A stretch of DNA of 64,000 nt from Megalonaias nervosa (GCA_016617855.1 JAECUM010001155.1:62001-126000); one strand, 5' to 3'. Numbered from the stretch's first letter, positions 1 to 44,901 are shown. Translations and numbers: made by a program. Notes: generated by a model from the letters alone, not told the origin.

Positions 1-157
1 AGCAGCAGATCTTCTTAGATTGTGTCCGAAAACATAAATTGTAGAAACAATTATAGTGGAGCAACGTCCGAAAAATTACAAGGCATTTAAATATATTTGC
101 CCAAAAAAAACGGTGTACGAACACAAACAACGTCCGAAAACATGCAGTAAATACGGT
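1..157. mobile_element. End of a second GTCCGAAAACAT TIR element
   Basis: The block ends with CATGCAGTAAATACGGT and carries three GTCCGAAAA motifs. It is the inverted counterpart of about 18851-19000, with shared landmarks such as AGATTGTGTCCGAAAACATA. The remainder of the element lies outside the window. Confidence 0.6.
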
Positions 158-1029
158 GCGTAACAATATATCAACCCAGATCTCCATTAACAAAGTAGAA
201 CTGCCTGCCCTCCAGAAATTCTGATGACATTCTACCCGAGTCCACACCTTATTTTACAGTTGAGTCCTTAGCCCAAAAAGCCAGCCATTAACATTACCCA
301 TTATACTGATTATCCTAATAATGTATTTTCAACCATTGTAAATTTATATACTATTTAGACCACAATTTGCTGGCATGTAACAAAAAAACTGAAAGTGGTA
401 AATTCTAAAGTACACCAGTCGAAAAAAAAGACGCATTTAGAAAAAAATACATGTAATTTTCTTTTAATATTATCGTGAATTCATTTATTTTGTTGGTATC
501 ACTCTTTGTGGCTTTTGTATGAAAAAATAAGACCATTTCAAAATAGTACGTGCATTTGGGATGGACCACTAATGGGTTTGTCTAAATGCATGCTTTTTAA
601 CAACCACAAACATCTGCACTCCACAAACAGGATGGACCACTGTTGAGTCTGTCTAAGTGCATGTTTTGTAACAAGCACAAACATCTGTACTCCTCAGATT
701 AAAGTTAATTCACAATATTTTCGCCCATCAGTGTTTCCCAGTATATGCAACAAATTTGGAGATGACGCTGACCTAATGCATTGTGAGGATGCAAACAAAA
801 TTTTCATGAGAAAAATATACACAGAAAAATATTTCCAATGTGAGCAGTTATACATTCATTCTTTAAATTGTGAATTCTTCTTTTTAAAATGTATCCTCTT
901 GGGCAAACTCTATTTCACTATTCAAATGACAAATCGGAGGTGTGAATAATTAATCAATGGAGGGCTGAACAGACAAATGAAGAAAAACATCAAAACTAAA
1001 CTAAATAATTGTTAATAGCAAATGTCACA

Positions 1030-1195
1030 AATATACACCACTAGTCTAAAAATATGTACTAAATTTCACACAATATCTTAACTAGTTTTGGAGTTCTGCA
1101 CTGGAAATGAAGAGTGAGTAATGGATGGATGGAAAGATAATGGACAAAGCAAAAAATATTGAAACTGAAGAACTGTGAATAGAAGGGTCTATTCT
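1030..1195 (+). repeat. Dispersed repeat G, copy 1
   Basis: CCACTAGTCT...GGATGGATGG...AATGGACAAA, then AATATTGAAACTGAAGAACT, is shared with 6417-6575. Confidence 0.5.
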
Positions 1196-2196
1196 AGAAT
1201 GCACAATTGCAGGATTGACACAAATTTATAAAAATTAATACAGAAAAATTAAGAGAATGCACAAAGAATCTCATATTATAAAGTCCATCCTTTACTTTTA
1301 CATTAAATCCCTCATATATTCACAAAATATTTGTTTGATTGGACAAGGTGCTGATGGAGGCTTGCACACACCAAAGTGACCTATACAACCAAAGGACATC
1401 AATTAATTGTAGATATTTCTTACATTCTTAGATTTAAGTCATTAATTTAAAGTCACAGTGAGTTAAATTATGATTTTTGATATTTTCTGGAACTGCCTGT
1501 TTTAAAGTAGCACCTGAAATTTCCTGATTACTTCCCCAACTCAGACCAGCTTTTACATGACTTTTCCCATTCAAAAATATACCCCGTCTTATTTACTACC
1601 TTTCTCCTGTTGATCTGGTTGCATGGGAACTGTTGAAAAGACGAGCCAAGGGGAGTGATTTAGTTTCAACAGTGAACACTTAAACTACATATAGCAAAGA
1701 GCACCACAAATGGCACATGATATGCCCATCTTCTGACCTTTTCCCAACTAATGACCTTGACCTTGAAACTTGGCTACTATGTGATAAGGTGTGAACCTTG
1801 GTCAAGTGTCATTAAATATTTGTAGGGTTTTAAAAGCAACAGTTTGGATAAGAAAAGAGGCCACCAACTTGCATTATCCCTGGTTGTGACCTTCACACTG
1901 GGGTATGACTGAACATATGAGACACTGTCAAACCAAGATATATAACATGCCAAAAAACATTTGACTTCTAGTCTGTCTATACAAGTCAAATGACACGAGT
2001 TGGATGCTCTCTTGACTTTTAAATACATGTCCGAGATAATTTTTGTAGAGAACTTCTATAGATGGTATAATGCATCATGGATCAAGCACCGATGCCATGT
2101 TTAAGAATCTCTTTGATGACAATACTATGTGGATTTCAGTCATGAACAATGAAACTGGCAAAGTTGTAGGTGATAGCTGTGGATGAAGATCTGTAT

Positions 2197-2502
2197 TTAG
2201 TCTTTGCAACCAGCATACCTGCAATTCTTGGTTGCTGACCCAAAACATTCATTGTCTGTACTGGAACCTCTGGCTGTTGTGCCATATATTGTCTCATGCT
2301 GTTGTACTAGAATGGTGGACCATAAAGGATTTGAGAGGTTTGTCATTCCACCCACATGTTTGATTTCAATTTTGCACATATTACACACAGTAACAATTTT
2401 GTCAAGTGTATTGGTGCCAAACTCCCATTTTAGTGAAAAATTATTCCAAATAGAGCTATCTGCTCTTCGGTTCTTCATGAATTCATATTTAGAAGCTATC
2501 AT
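2197..2502 (-). pseudogene. ZBED-type BED zinc-finger remnant (hAT transposase N-terminus)
   Basis: The open stretch contains SSIWNNFSLKWEF...VCNMCKIEIKHVGGMTNL, which follows the BED finger pattern (S-x-x-W-x-x-F, C-x-x-C, T-N-L). The expected H-x(3-5)-H half is blurred (PLWSTILVQQHE), suggesting loss of zinc binding. No catalytic domain follows. I infer a relic of a hAT transposase or a ZBED-like gene. Confidence 0.55.
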
Positions 2503-3140
2503 GTTGGTAACGATGCTAAGCCTAATGAAAACAGTGATCTGCTCAAAATTAGTTCTGGACAGTCTAGTGTAAGTGAAGATAAAATCCGGTATACCATTAT
2601 TTCTATACTCATATCACGATATATTGTATTGGGCATTTTGCATTGCAATTTACTGTTATACCATTCCATCCTTATTTCCAAGTGCACGAATTCATAAAAA
2701 TTGAGCGTGAATCATGCAATCCCACACCCTTGGTGCATCTCTGAAGATGTAGGTACAAGTATGATATAACCCTTTCAATACATACTCATTCTATGAAAAA
2801 TACAGAATGTTACTAGAAACATTAATAGGGTTTTGAAGCAAAACTTTGCTCTCATTCAAGAAGCAGCGGGGGAATGGCCATATTGTTTATATGAATACAT
2901 TCAAAATATGCAATACTGAAAAAAAAAAGGGGATCCAGGGGTAACATCTTGTTTGATGATATCATAAATGACGAAAAAATAATATTAACAGTAATTAATA
3001 GACCAAATGGAGACAATCCAAAGATTTGTAAAACAAACTTTTTACACATATAGAGAAATAGGATAAATCATCAATAACTGGAAGAGATTAGATTGTACCT
3101 CTATACTATGCTATAGATACAGCTATGCAGTTGTTGTTAT

Positions 3141-3379
3141 AGGGTTTAACACCATTTATCAGCACAAGATAGGCTATATATGGTGGCCAGTATATATGGT
3201 GGAGGAAGAACCTGGGAAAAGCCCCGGAAAGAACCACCAACCCACAAGAAGCTACTGGCAAGCTTTCTCACATACCCACATTGGCCGAGCCCAAGACTTG
3301 AACCCACGCTTACAGAGGTGAGATAGCAGTGATCCATAATGGTGAGTGCTTTAGACCACCAGGCCACTCAGGGGCCCCG
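3141..3379 (-). mobile_element. tRNA-derived SINE, family A
   Basis: The minus strand begins with a tRNA-like head: A box TGGCCTGGTGGTCTAAAGC and B box GGGTTCAAGTC. It is followed by a body with GGTTCTTTCCGG and a GTGTTAAACCC end. A diverged copy lies at 37330-37560. Confidence 0.75.
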
Positions 3380-3394
3380 ATACAGCTATGTAAA

Positions 3395-3960
3395 TTACAT
3401 TAATAAGTATACACCTAAACATAAATATTCTATATTGGAACAATTTGACTTTATTTATGCCTGGAGAGAGAAGAACCCCATTCTCTCAGAAGATATAACA
3501 GAAGAAACCCTTTTAAGATTCAGGCAAGCCCAAATGACTTTCTGATAACATCAAACCTTCAAACATATCCTTAAAAATCTTATATCTGATACTAATGATC
3601 AATATAAAACTAATAATGGTAATAAAAATAAATATGCAACTAAATTTAAAATAAATGATCAGTTGCTTTAGGAACTTTGAAAATAATGATATACGGAAAA
3701 TCTCTTACTCTTAAAAAAAGACAGGAGGATCAGCTGGAGAAAAAGAGTTTTAACTAAAATGTTTACATAATAAATGACAATCTTAAAGATATGGTCACTG
3801 AGATCAGCATATTGGAAGCAAATTTAAAAATTCTCAGGAAGAAAAAGTTAAAGGCATAATCTTAAGAGCAAAAGATGAAAAGTACAAGGGAAAGAAGCTC
3901 TAAATTCTTTTGTAACCTTAAGAAATGGCACTACACTGATGCCACTTTCTATATTTTTGG
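3395..3960 (+). pseudogene. LINE fragment (endonuclease end / linker)
   Basis: Broken plus-strand reading frames include DFIYAWREKNPILSED, resembling the endonuclease D-x-W-R-x-x-N-P motif of L1/Tx1-type elements. About 350 bases on, EKVKGIILRAK appears, resembling the (R/K)-G-x-x-x-R-(S/A)-K segment before the reverse transcriptase. Several stops interrupt it. It lies directly beside a SINE (3141-3379). Confidence 0.5.
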
Positions 3961-4059
3961 ACCCTGTGCTTCAGTTATTGAGAGAGAGGTATACAGAAGT
4001 TTTATCAAAATATCTCCTGTGATTCAAAACTTTTGATCTGGACAAAAATACAAGCTATA

Positions 4060-4340
4060 CATTTACATGTTCACTTGCTGTAACCTTGAACTTGAAGCAG
4101 GGGTCATGTTATGGTATGCAACACATCATCAACCATGAGATATAATTGGCTAGTTTCATTCAAATATCTTCAATGGTTCAAAACTTGTACTCCAGGCTTG
4201 CAAGTGACAGAATTTCACTTGCCATGACCTTGACCTTAAGGCAGAGAGCATCACAACTGTACACAACACAGCATCTAGTCACAATATATACATGGGCAAG
4301 GTTTCATAAAAATGTCTCTACCATTAAAAAGCTATATTTC
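4060..4340 (+). repeat. Two-unit repeat with GACCTTGACCTT-type boxes
   Basis: Two units of about 150 bases share ACTTGC(T/C)(G/A)T(A/G)ACCTTGA(A/C)CTT, an AACACA(T/G)CATC stretch and TTCA(T/A) runs. Similar boxes stand alone at 1753-1767 and 11398-11412. Confidence 0.5.
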
Positions 4341-4383
4341 CTCTACATGTCTCATAGTTCAAAAAAGCAACTTCATTCTTTTA

Positions 4384-36193
<31,810 letters not shown>

Positions 36194-36601
36194 TCCCCGT
36201 AATGATACTAAACAAACACTGCTATTCTTCTCTCACCTAAACCTGTCTCTTGGTTGCCTGGTTTCAGTATTTTGGACTATTCTTGTTTTCCTTTGCTCAA
36301 CTGTAAAATGATGAAAAAAAATTCAACTGGTCTCCTTGTCACCTTTTACAATTCTCTATATAAATATTGTAAACAAGAATCCCTCAAAGGCACTGACACT
36401 ACTGGCTGAAAAGAATTTCCGTAAATCCATAATAAGTATATTTCTTTGTTTAACTATGGAGTATTGGAACCTGATATTCTTAAGAAACTCCATCATACCC
36501 AAGTTTTTAACAAAAGTATGTTCTTATTTTTGAGATATTATGTTTACAAGATAACTTAAATGTAGTAAAAAATATGTCAGCCTCTCACCTTGAACCTGAT
36601 A

Positions 36602-36920
36602 CAGGGGTCGACTTAACAGATTTTTCCATTGGCCAGTAGGGCCAGCTCATACTGAAATTAACAACCTTTAATAAAACTGACTGGCCTTCAAAATACAAAA
36701 CAAATTCATTAACCTGTTAAACTGCATTATTCTGGAAATATTTTTGACAAAACAATGGAACCTACATCACATAGAAAAATACTGTCAAATGAAAATTCTA
36801 GGTGTGATATAATTACTTTGTAACAATTTCAGAAAATATTACTGGTGCTGGAGGCATGTTGTTTTAAGTACTGACTGGCCCTCCTCAAAACCCACAGGCC
36901 AGTGGCTAAATCAACCCGTG
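36602..36920. mobile_element. Probable hAT-like MITE upstream of RAD51 exon 1
   Basis: The ends are CAGGGGTCGACTTAACAG and, read from the right, CACGGGTTGATTTAGCCA. An inner GGCCAGT/ACTGGCC repeats on both sides. No clear 8-bp duplication was found. Confidence 0.55.
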
Positions 36921-37329
36921 ATATCGTGGATAGAAGATAACTGAACTTGTCTCAGACCACGACCAGATATAACCAGTGTTTAATTTAGTTAAATATAAAA
37001 CTGTAATATTTGGGGGAAAAAGTGAAGTTACTGAATTGTATTCTTCTGATATATAAACCAGTTGGGTTAAGTGATAAATATTCATTCATACTTATTTGTG
37101 TTATCATGCTTACAAGCCAGTACAGCTAAAAAAAGCCATGACCATAAAATCAAATTTCAAAGTCACCATGTTCATAAGCAGAATGAAGTACAAAAATGCA
37201 AGCAATGACCTTTGACTCCTCACCAATGCCAATTAGGTTTTGGCACTGTGGAAGAGGTCCTTAACTATAAGAAGTCATGTTATACATTTGATTATGATTT
37301 AAAACTTCATGTTAGAAGAATGTTTTTTG

Positions 37330-37560
37330 GGGGATTGGGTTGGATGGGAGGCTTAACATTATTTTTCAGCACATGATAGGTTACACATGGCGGCCAGATT
37401 ATTTCATTGAGGAAGAACCACTGAACCACAGGAAGCTATTGGCAATTTTTCTTACTTACCAATATTTGTTCAGCAGAGACTCAAACTCACATGGACAAAG
37501 GTGAGATGTGCAAGTGATCTGTAAGGGCAAGAGCCTTGATGATTTGGCCACTTGGAACCC
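37330..37560 (-). mobile_element. tRNA-derived SINE, family A, degenerate copy
   Basis: It follows the 3141-3379 copy through CACCTTTGTCCATGTGAGTT, AATAGCTTCCTGTGGTTC and CTATCATGTGCTGAAAA landmarks on the minus strand. The A box is eroded (TGGCCAAATCATC). Confidence 0.65.
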
Positions 37561-38392
37561 ATTATAACCATAGAAAATGTTCATCAAATAGCTAATGTGT
37601 TCATGAAGTTTGACGCAAGACAGTGTACCAGTATACACTGTCTGCAAAGTGAATTCAAATTTTAAAAAATTCCTTTCCTCATATCTCTTGCATGTAAAAC
37701 ACTGTTCACTCAGTAAAAACAATGCTGCCAGTAATTGCCTCCTTTATGCATCATTATGTGGTGTTAATTCACTTTGGGCACACATGTATTGCAACTCATG
37801 ATTATAAAAATTAATTAAGCCCATAAGCAAGAGACAAGGAAAATTAAAGTTGGGAAGATAGTCCCTTTAAAGGACTCTCAAATCACTCCTGGAACTCAGG
37901 AGTTCCACGCATATTTCTGGAAGTCCCTGGCATAAACTCACGAGTCAGTTGCTTTCAAAAGGATAGAAAAGAAAATGAAAAAGTACACATCAACATATCA
38001 TTATTTTATTACATATCTAGACTAAATTCCCATCCCCATAAAATCACATTAGAGAGAAATTATTTTCCAGTAATTGCTCAGAAAACTTTATATCACACTG
38101 TGCTCTACCATCTGCATACAAGTTTCCCAAACAGGTTTGTTTCTTTAGTTTCCATTTGTTTGACTTAACAAATGGATGTATGACATTCTGGTTAGCAAAG
38201 TCTTCAAGTACAGAACACTTCAGGGCTCCAAGGTACAAGTAAATTACTCAATATTTGACCAAAAGTTCTAACTGATCAGTAAATTTTGCAGAACAGTTGC
38301 TGGATGGCAACAAAAAACAGAAATCAAGCTCATTAATATCAATCACAGGGGTTCATATTGTTGCTTACCATTTAATATCAGTCATAATTATA

Positions 38393-38960
38393 CAGTTCTA
38401 CCCATTTATCTCGATACCTTTGGACCCGAGGTAATACTGTCCTGGAAGGAGTAGCTTGTCATCAATGCTTAGGATTTACGATTTAAGAAAATTAACAATG
38501 AAAATTTTAGTTAAATGAAGACAAAACCAGTTTGAAATACACGTATATCGGTAACTTACTTTTGTGTTACACAATCCATAATGCATGAAGTACATTACAT
38601 GAACATGAAAAATCCACAAATCTGGGTTTAGGTAACAAGCTAGAAAATTCTGGCATCAGCCATATCCCTTTAGAAAATATATAGAGTACAAATGTTGCTA
38701 TAAAAAAAAATTGTAGTCCTCATTTCATGGAATGTACATGTATATACATTGTCAACCAACACTGTCACTAAACTATTAAATAAGGTATGCATTGTCACCA
38801 GCACCATATAGCTGTTAAACTGCTATGTACATGCCACCTGTATTTAAATTGGCCTAGATTATGGGCTGCTTGAGACAAGGAAAACTTCTTAATGAGGCTA
38901 CCAAGGGAAAGAGGCTACTCAGAGAGAAATGAAAACGTGTCACCAAGTTTTTAATTAATT
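38393..38960. mobile_element. Partial copy of the CAGTCCTACCC TIR element
   Basis: It starts TA-CAGTTCTACCCATTTATCTC and follows the 43172 element through AAGACAAAACCAGT, GGCCTAGATT and GAGGCTACCAAGG landmarks. It ends without the opposite terminus. More diverged than the 43-kb copy. Confidence 0.6.
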
Positions 38961-41479
38961 AAGCGCAAGTAAATCTCGTAATTTTGTAAAACACCCACAA
39001 ATTCCAGGATAATAAGAGTAATACATATAATTAAGATTATCTATAGCAAAATCTATGCATCAAATTAAAATGGAATTTAATTAAAATTAAATGCTTTTAA
39101 CAAAACGAGCAGGAATGGGGGACAATGATAGTCCTGAATTTTATGCAAGCTTCTTCTATTTTAGTCTACCTGACAGAGTGGTAAATGGCCAGATATTTAG
39201 TTTCAGGAGATGGTAGATTTAATTTGTGTTTTATACCACCATTAGTAGCCATTGTAAGCATAAATAAAGTTACTTTTTTGTTCTTGTCAACAATTTCTTC
39301 ATAATTGTCAACAATGTCTGCAAATGGCAAGTTGATTTTTAAGTTGGTAACCATTCTGCAACCAATATATTAGACCTACTTGGAGCCCTGCTCTTCTATT
39401 ATTTTGATTAATTTATTCACTTTTTCATTATACGGAACTGTGCTGCTTTGCAATCATCATATTTTTCACATTAATTTCATGAATTTTCTCAACAGCATAC
39501 AGGATTGCCTGTCTTTTTTGCATAGCACATCAACCCTCAACAACAATTAAATGATCCAGGTTTAATTCATGACAGCTTAAGTCTGATAGCTGCAACTTAT
39601 TTTTTTTCACTTTGTTATGTATATATAATCTGTATTGTGTGATTGACCATTGTAGATAATAGAGGGTAGGAGTTTGGGCCTACCTGACAAATGACATTTT
39701 TTGTAAACAACATATTACAGAGCTAATTTTTTTATAAGATTATAGTTTTTAAGATTATTATTACATGTAATTGTAGGTAAACATGTTTACTTCGATTTGA
39801 GTTCAAGATATTGGTTTTCTTCTCATGAATTCCTGGTGTAGTACCTGATGATTGCCATGTTATTTACAAAACTTTTAGTAATAGACCTACCTTGTCAACA
39901 TAGATTTGTTTAAAAATGAACTTTTGACCCTCATCCTGGTCCTCTGTATCTCAGGTTTTATATTAAGGTTTATTATATTAGAATTCCTCTTTCCTAACAT
40001 CTTACATGTAAGTGGAATCAGTCTTAGTTGTGTTCAGCTAATATGAGATATATTAATTTAAAGTATACACTGGAATTTCAAAGTACTCAATAATACTTTA
40101 GGACTAAATCACTATTTTGAGATTATTGCAAACTCATTTGGAGACACATTATATCACTGGGTTATATCATTGTAATGCATCAAGACTGTTAGCACATCAG
40201 CACTATTCCACGCTACTGGTACATCAGAACTATCAAGACGAATTAATTTGGAACACTGTTGGAATTCATTTGGAATACTCTATACTTTTGGACTTGTGAT
40301 AGAACTTTTAGGACTTTAGATTCAATTCACAATACTTTTCTGTTTATATTTCCAACTTATATTCTAGAGAAATAAATTATTTGTTGAATTTTACAAAACT
40401 TCATGGAGTCTAAGTGCATACAGTCATAACAATTCTGAGTGAAATTATTTTGCTTTCCAGCAGTTGTACACTACACACAAATTGCTTTTGATTGCATTCC
40501 AGCCAACAGAAATGTAGGCCAAAGGGACTTGGAAACATGTCCATTTGCTTGTGTGAAAATATGAATTTATTAGAAAAAAGATATCAGAGTAAGTAAAGTC
40601 TGACTAAAACGTTATCACTTTAATTTGCAGAAAAGTGTCAATATGAGCTGCCAAGTGTGTGAGATATTCCTGAACATCTGACTTTTGTTCTGATGTCAGT
40701 CAACATCAGAACACACTACACTGCAGTTATTTAGGCAATATCTCCTTGACCCCCAAAACATAAATATCAAGGGATTACGAGAAACACCAAAATACACTCG
40801 AAAACCGAAATATACATATTTAGTATCCTAATACTCATGCAGATAAATGTACTATGATTTGCATGTGTTTGAATAATGATACAAAAGCAAAATAAAGTTT
40901 GATTTTAATCATTTTTACAGGAATTATTTACATTTTTCTATTTACTGCTCCATTCGTGTAATGAAATCACTCAGTCATACTTGATTGGACAGCTTTTACC
41001 TCATTTTGAAAGTCTGTTATGTCTTTATTTACTTTTAAACATATAAGTACAGTGGTCCCCATCTTATATGGCCACCCCTTCTGCACTGGGAAAGTGGCCG
41101 TATAAAACCAGTGGCCTTTCCAGAGGGGGACTGTATGCGATGTATATGTATATGTATATAGTAAGAAATTTACATATAACTTAAAGCAGTTAATATCTTC
41201 ATTTAAAAGTTGCATTATTTAAAATGTTCTTCTTGTCTTAAAAATAGACTTACTTCAATGTAACATAAATTAATAGTTCTTATTCCCAGGTGTGAAATTT
41301 GAGTTGGGTATTGTTGGCATGCACATTGCAAAACCATTCAAAAACGTTATTTAAATCTTGGTACATACATTGTTTCATATTTAAAATAATTCTCTATCCA
41401 TTTACTAAATTCCTCACTGCCTCAGAATATTCTCGTTATCTGTTATGATGTTGTTTATTTGAATCTTTTGAACATAAAC

Positions 41480-42665
41480 CAGGGCCTCCTATAGACTTCA
41501 CATTTGACACCAAATGCAGAATAATTTTGAAAGTGGCACTATTTTTTACTGACTCCAGGCGAAAGTTGCTGGCGGCAAATTTTTAATTTTCATTGATATA
41601 AATGTCTCGAGCCAATTAATACCTGTTTTTGCTATCTGCAACAGTCAGTGAATAATGTCAGTAGATGATGAATAAGACGTAATTCGAACATGACTGCAGC
41701 GGACTGCAAGCTGTCAGTCGGTTTTGAGAAGCAATTAAATGTAATCTGGAAATAAGGAATGAAAGGGGGAAATACTCTATTGTTGAACAGGTCAGCAAAA
41801 GGATTCGGTGTCATTGGCACATATTGTTAATTTATGTTTATTGCAAACTGTGAGTGTGAGACGCACTTGGGACTGCTTAGTGTTTTAGGGATTATTTACT
41901 GAGATAACACATTTTTGTAGTCTGAACATAACTGAGTAACACAGGATGCCGCTACAAGGTTGCCAGTCATTGACTGTACAAGGCCTGAGTCACTTATATC
42001 AATGAAAATTTTAAAATTTACTGTATAAAACAAGTCTGTATCAAGCACAAAGAATATGGTTAATCTAGGTCTGAAAAACAAAGATTTATATCCAGCTTCA
42101 TCTGAGGCAGCTAACAGGTTACTTGTTGCCCCTATTTCTACTGCAGACTCTGAGAGGGGGTTCACTCGCCAGAATCTGTCATCAAAACAAACTTATGAAA
42201 TTTCTATGGGTATATCTACTCAAAAAAAATTTAATGAGAATTTCTGTTGATGGGTCCAGTGTTGAGAATTTTGATTTCAGGAAGGCATCTAAGAAATGGT
42301 CTGGGTATTAAGGAAGTGTCAGTGAGATTGTTCATAAAGACTAAGCAGTATTTTGTATCATCAGTTATAAAGAAACATTCTTATTCATTCTTGCTTTTCA
42401 TGCTATACATTGAACTTTATGTGTCTATAATGGTATTGCCATATTTATTAATTATTCTTGTGCTTTGAAATGTAATAAAAACATGTAAAAACTGTTTTAT
42501 TGTCATGTTTATATAGATTAAAAATAGGGTCAATATAATATTACGCATATATTTAAGACCCTGCATCATGCCATAAAATGGCCATTATGGCTCAATAGTG
42601 GCTGCAAATTTTTAAATTTGGTGGATTTCATGGTGCAAAGAAAAATAATTCCAAGGAGGGCCCTG
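41480..42665 (+). mobile_element. hAT-superfamily element, degraded
   Basis: The ends are CAGGGCCTCC on the left and, read from the right, CAGGGCCCTCC. ATAAAC lies directly outside both (41474-41479, 42666-42671). hAT elements normally make 8-bp duplications, so the 6-bp match may be a decayed one. A hAT C-terminal dimerisation fragment is encoded inside (42056-42250). The copy is nested in the TA-flanked element 41050-42749, so it is the younger of the two. Confidence 0.65.
42056..42250 (+). pseudogene. hAT transposase C-terminal dimerisation fragment
   Basis: The 64-residue open stretch contains NRLLVAPISTADSERGFTRQ, matching the conserved (P)xSTAxxERGFS signature of the hAT C-terminal dimerisation region (ZMYM/KIAA1586-like transposases). 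The rest of the transposase is not recoverable from this 1.2-kb copy, which has stops in all frames around it. Antisense and shifted ORFs over the same bases are shadows. Confidence 0.65.
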
Positions 42666-42969
42666 ATAAACTCATCAGTGCCAAGGGATTCTGGATGTAA
42701 AAAGTGGGTGGCCGCTGGTCAGGGGGGCTGTTCATGAGGGGGACGACTGTATATGATATTTCCACCGAAAATATGTAAATACACATTCTGGATTCTCAGT
42801 CATAATCTCACTCTTAATTTTTAAGTTCTAACTGATTCATGTTTCATCATATCTGTCCAACTGAGTAGAATCAAGTATAACTGAGTGATGTCACTACATG
42901 GAGTGCACCTGAAATCGGTAAAAAGTAATTAATTTGAATCAAAATCATTTCAATCAAAGTTTGTTTTGC

Positions 42970-42997
42970 TTATTATTATTATTATTATTATTATTAT
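42970..42997. repeat. TTA microsatellite
   Basis: About nine ATT/TTA units lie between two TIR elements. Confidence 0.95.
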
Positions 42998-43171
42998 CAC
43001 AAGAATTACAAATCATAATATCAGGGTGTACATCAATATATACACCCAAAGATGTAAATAATTGTTATTTCGGTTTTTGAGTGTATTTCGTGTTTCTAGT
43101 AACCAAATATCAGGACTGATGTCTAATACTGTTGGAAATAAATCACTATCAGAGGTTGATAATTTGCTATA

Positions 43172-44325
43172 CAGTCCTACCCGTTTATGTCGATATTCTC
43201 AGGCCCGAGGAAATGTTGTCGACATAGGCAGATGTCGAGATAAGGGGGGGGGGGCGGGTCTGAGAAAAGATACAAGTTTAATTCGTCAGTAAGGGATGAC
43301 CTGTCGTCAGTGAGTAGCATTTACACTTTGAGAAAACAAACAATGCAAATTTTGAGCACATGAAGACAAAACCAGTGTGAAATACACTTGTACATTGACA
43401 AATTACATTTTGGTTACCTTTGTGTAATAAAATCCACAATAAAATATTGCATCGGTCACATCCTGATATGAAAAACATTCCCTACGATATTCAATGTTGG
43501 CATTAGCACATGGTTGCATAGTTGTTATTTACATGCTTCAAGTACATGTACTTAAATTGGCCTAGATTTTGGTCAGTCTGTTCCCATCTTATTGAGGCTA
43601 CCAAGGGGACGGGGCTATTCACAGGGAAATGAAAACCTGTCAACAAGTTGGTTTAAACAGTACATGTATTTAGTTACAGAAGTCATTATGAAAAGTACAT
43701 AAAAGCGAACAAGAGATATGCGGCTGATATGATCAATGAAGGCATAAAATTGTGTACATTGACACATGCTAATGAGGTATTAAAAGAAAATGATTCTTAC
43801 AATACAATATTGTAACAATGTCAGCTCAAGTGGTATACATTTAAAATACATCCCGGAGATAACAAGTTATGAATTCTCTCAGATTTCATTGCTTTTATTT
43901 AAGTTGACGCGAGAGGCCAACTTTATAGGACCAAACAAAAGCCCGTTTCTTTTATCCGACTGTGACATTAAAGCCTGGCGGCAAGATCAACTAATTGTTG
44001 AACAAAGTATGGGTCGGAACTGGCCGCTTGCCAACATAAATGATTAGGTGGGAAAATTAAAGCCTGGCGGCAAGATCAACTAATTGTTGAACAAAGTATG
44101 GGTCGGAACTGGCAGCTTGTCGACATAAATGATTAGAAAACAAAGGATTTGTTCAAGCTGGGACCAAGGGCTTCTGTCGACATGTATGTTTATTTTTTAT
44201 CTCAATGTCAACATAAGCATGACAATTTTGGTAGTAATAGTAGACCAAGGGACTGGCACTTTGCTTTTTAGTCAAAATAGGTGGCTTGTTGACATAAGTG
44301 ATGTCGATATAAGTGGGTAGGACTG
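43172..44325. mobile_element. TA-flanked TIR element (CAGTCCTACCC ends)
   Basis: TA lies outside both ends (43170-43171, 44326-44327). The left end is CAGTCCTACCCGTTTATGTC and, read from the right, the other end is CAGTCCTACCCACTTATATC. Long relic blocks in 43300-43660 match 38393-38960. An 89-bp unit is tandemly duplicated at 43967-44136. No intact transposase is seen. The ends are of the pogo/Tigger kind. Confidence 0.7.
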
Positions 44326-44367
44326 TAGTACAATCACATGGGTCATATATGCGCATTTACTCATTTT

Positions 44368-44900
44368 AAATTAAACATAAATTGTTCTTTAAAAATTTAA
44401 CACAAATTTTCTTTAACCAAAGTCTATTCAATCCTGATTATTGAATGCTCTGCATCTTAACTGTCACCAAGAAACTTCCAGACGAAAATTTTCTATCGCT
44501 ATGGACTTTTACAATGGTGGCTATGTGCTAAACTTGGGTCAAAATAAGAGTGCATCAAGTGGAATCATCACAATCGAGGTTAGTTCGAATTTCTTTATCA
44601 ATATGCGTAGCTTTCATTGTGACATCACAGCACGCAACATTCAATCCGGATTGTACTGGATCACACCTTCAGGTTAATTTTGTCAAAAAATGTCCATGTA
44701 CTTTAACACTGATTTGGCCATATGCACCTATCGTGGCGTCTAAATAATGATGTTCCAAAGGAATATGGATGTATACAAATCCAAATGAAGTGAATATCTG
44801 CCACTTAAAGGTATGTAGAATCAAATTCTAAACAATGACACCCATTACTGAAATAATCGGTGTTGAATGCCTACATGACCCATGTGACTTGTACTATAGA
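44368..44900 (+). repeat. Dispersed repeat D, copy 1
   Basis: Landmarks ATTGTTGAATGC, AAACTTCCAG(A/G)C(G/A)AAAAT, ATGGACTTTTACAATGG and GAATGCCTACATGA are shared with 61097-61500 and 61703-61925. The left inverted-repeat arm (44902) abuts its end, so that arm or element may have landed at the repeat edge. Confidence 0.65.
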
Positions 44901-44901
44901 C

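Larger units (their letters stand above)
36208..41047. other. Upstream region of RAD51, first part
   Basis: It contains a MITE (36602-36920), a SINE (37330-37560) and a TIR-element copy (38393-38960). The rest, notably 38960-41040, is AT-rich with no recognisable coding. If transcription starts at the 45.2-kb arm, all of this is a 5' untranslated intron. Confidence 0.55.
41050..42749. mobile_element. TA-flanked TIR element (CAGTNGTCCCC ends) hosting a hAT insertion
   Basis: TA dinucleotides flank both ends (41048-41049, 42750-42751). The ends read CAGTGGTCCCCATCTTATAT on the left and, from the right, CAGTCGTCCCCCTCATGAAC. This is the pattern of pogo/Tigger-like non-autonomous elements of the Tc1/mariner superfamily. 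Without the nested hAT copy (41480-42665) the host element is about 0.5 kb. A second inverted CAGT...ACTG pair lies within the left end (41050-41134). Confidence 0.6.

Noticed and set aside
2204..2572. 122-residue open frame (plus)
   Set aside because: It is the antisense shadow of the BED-finger remnant.
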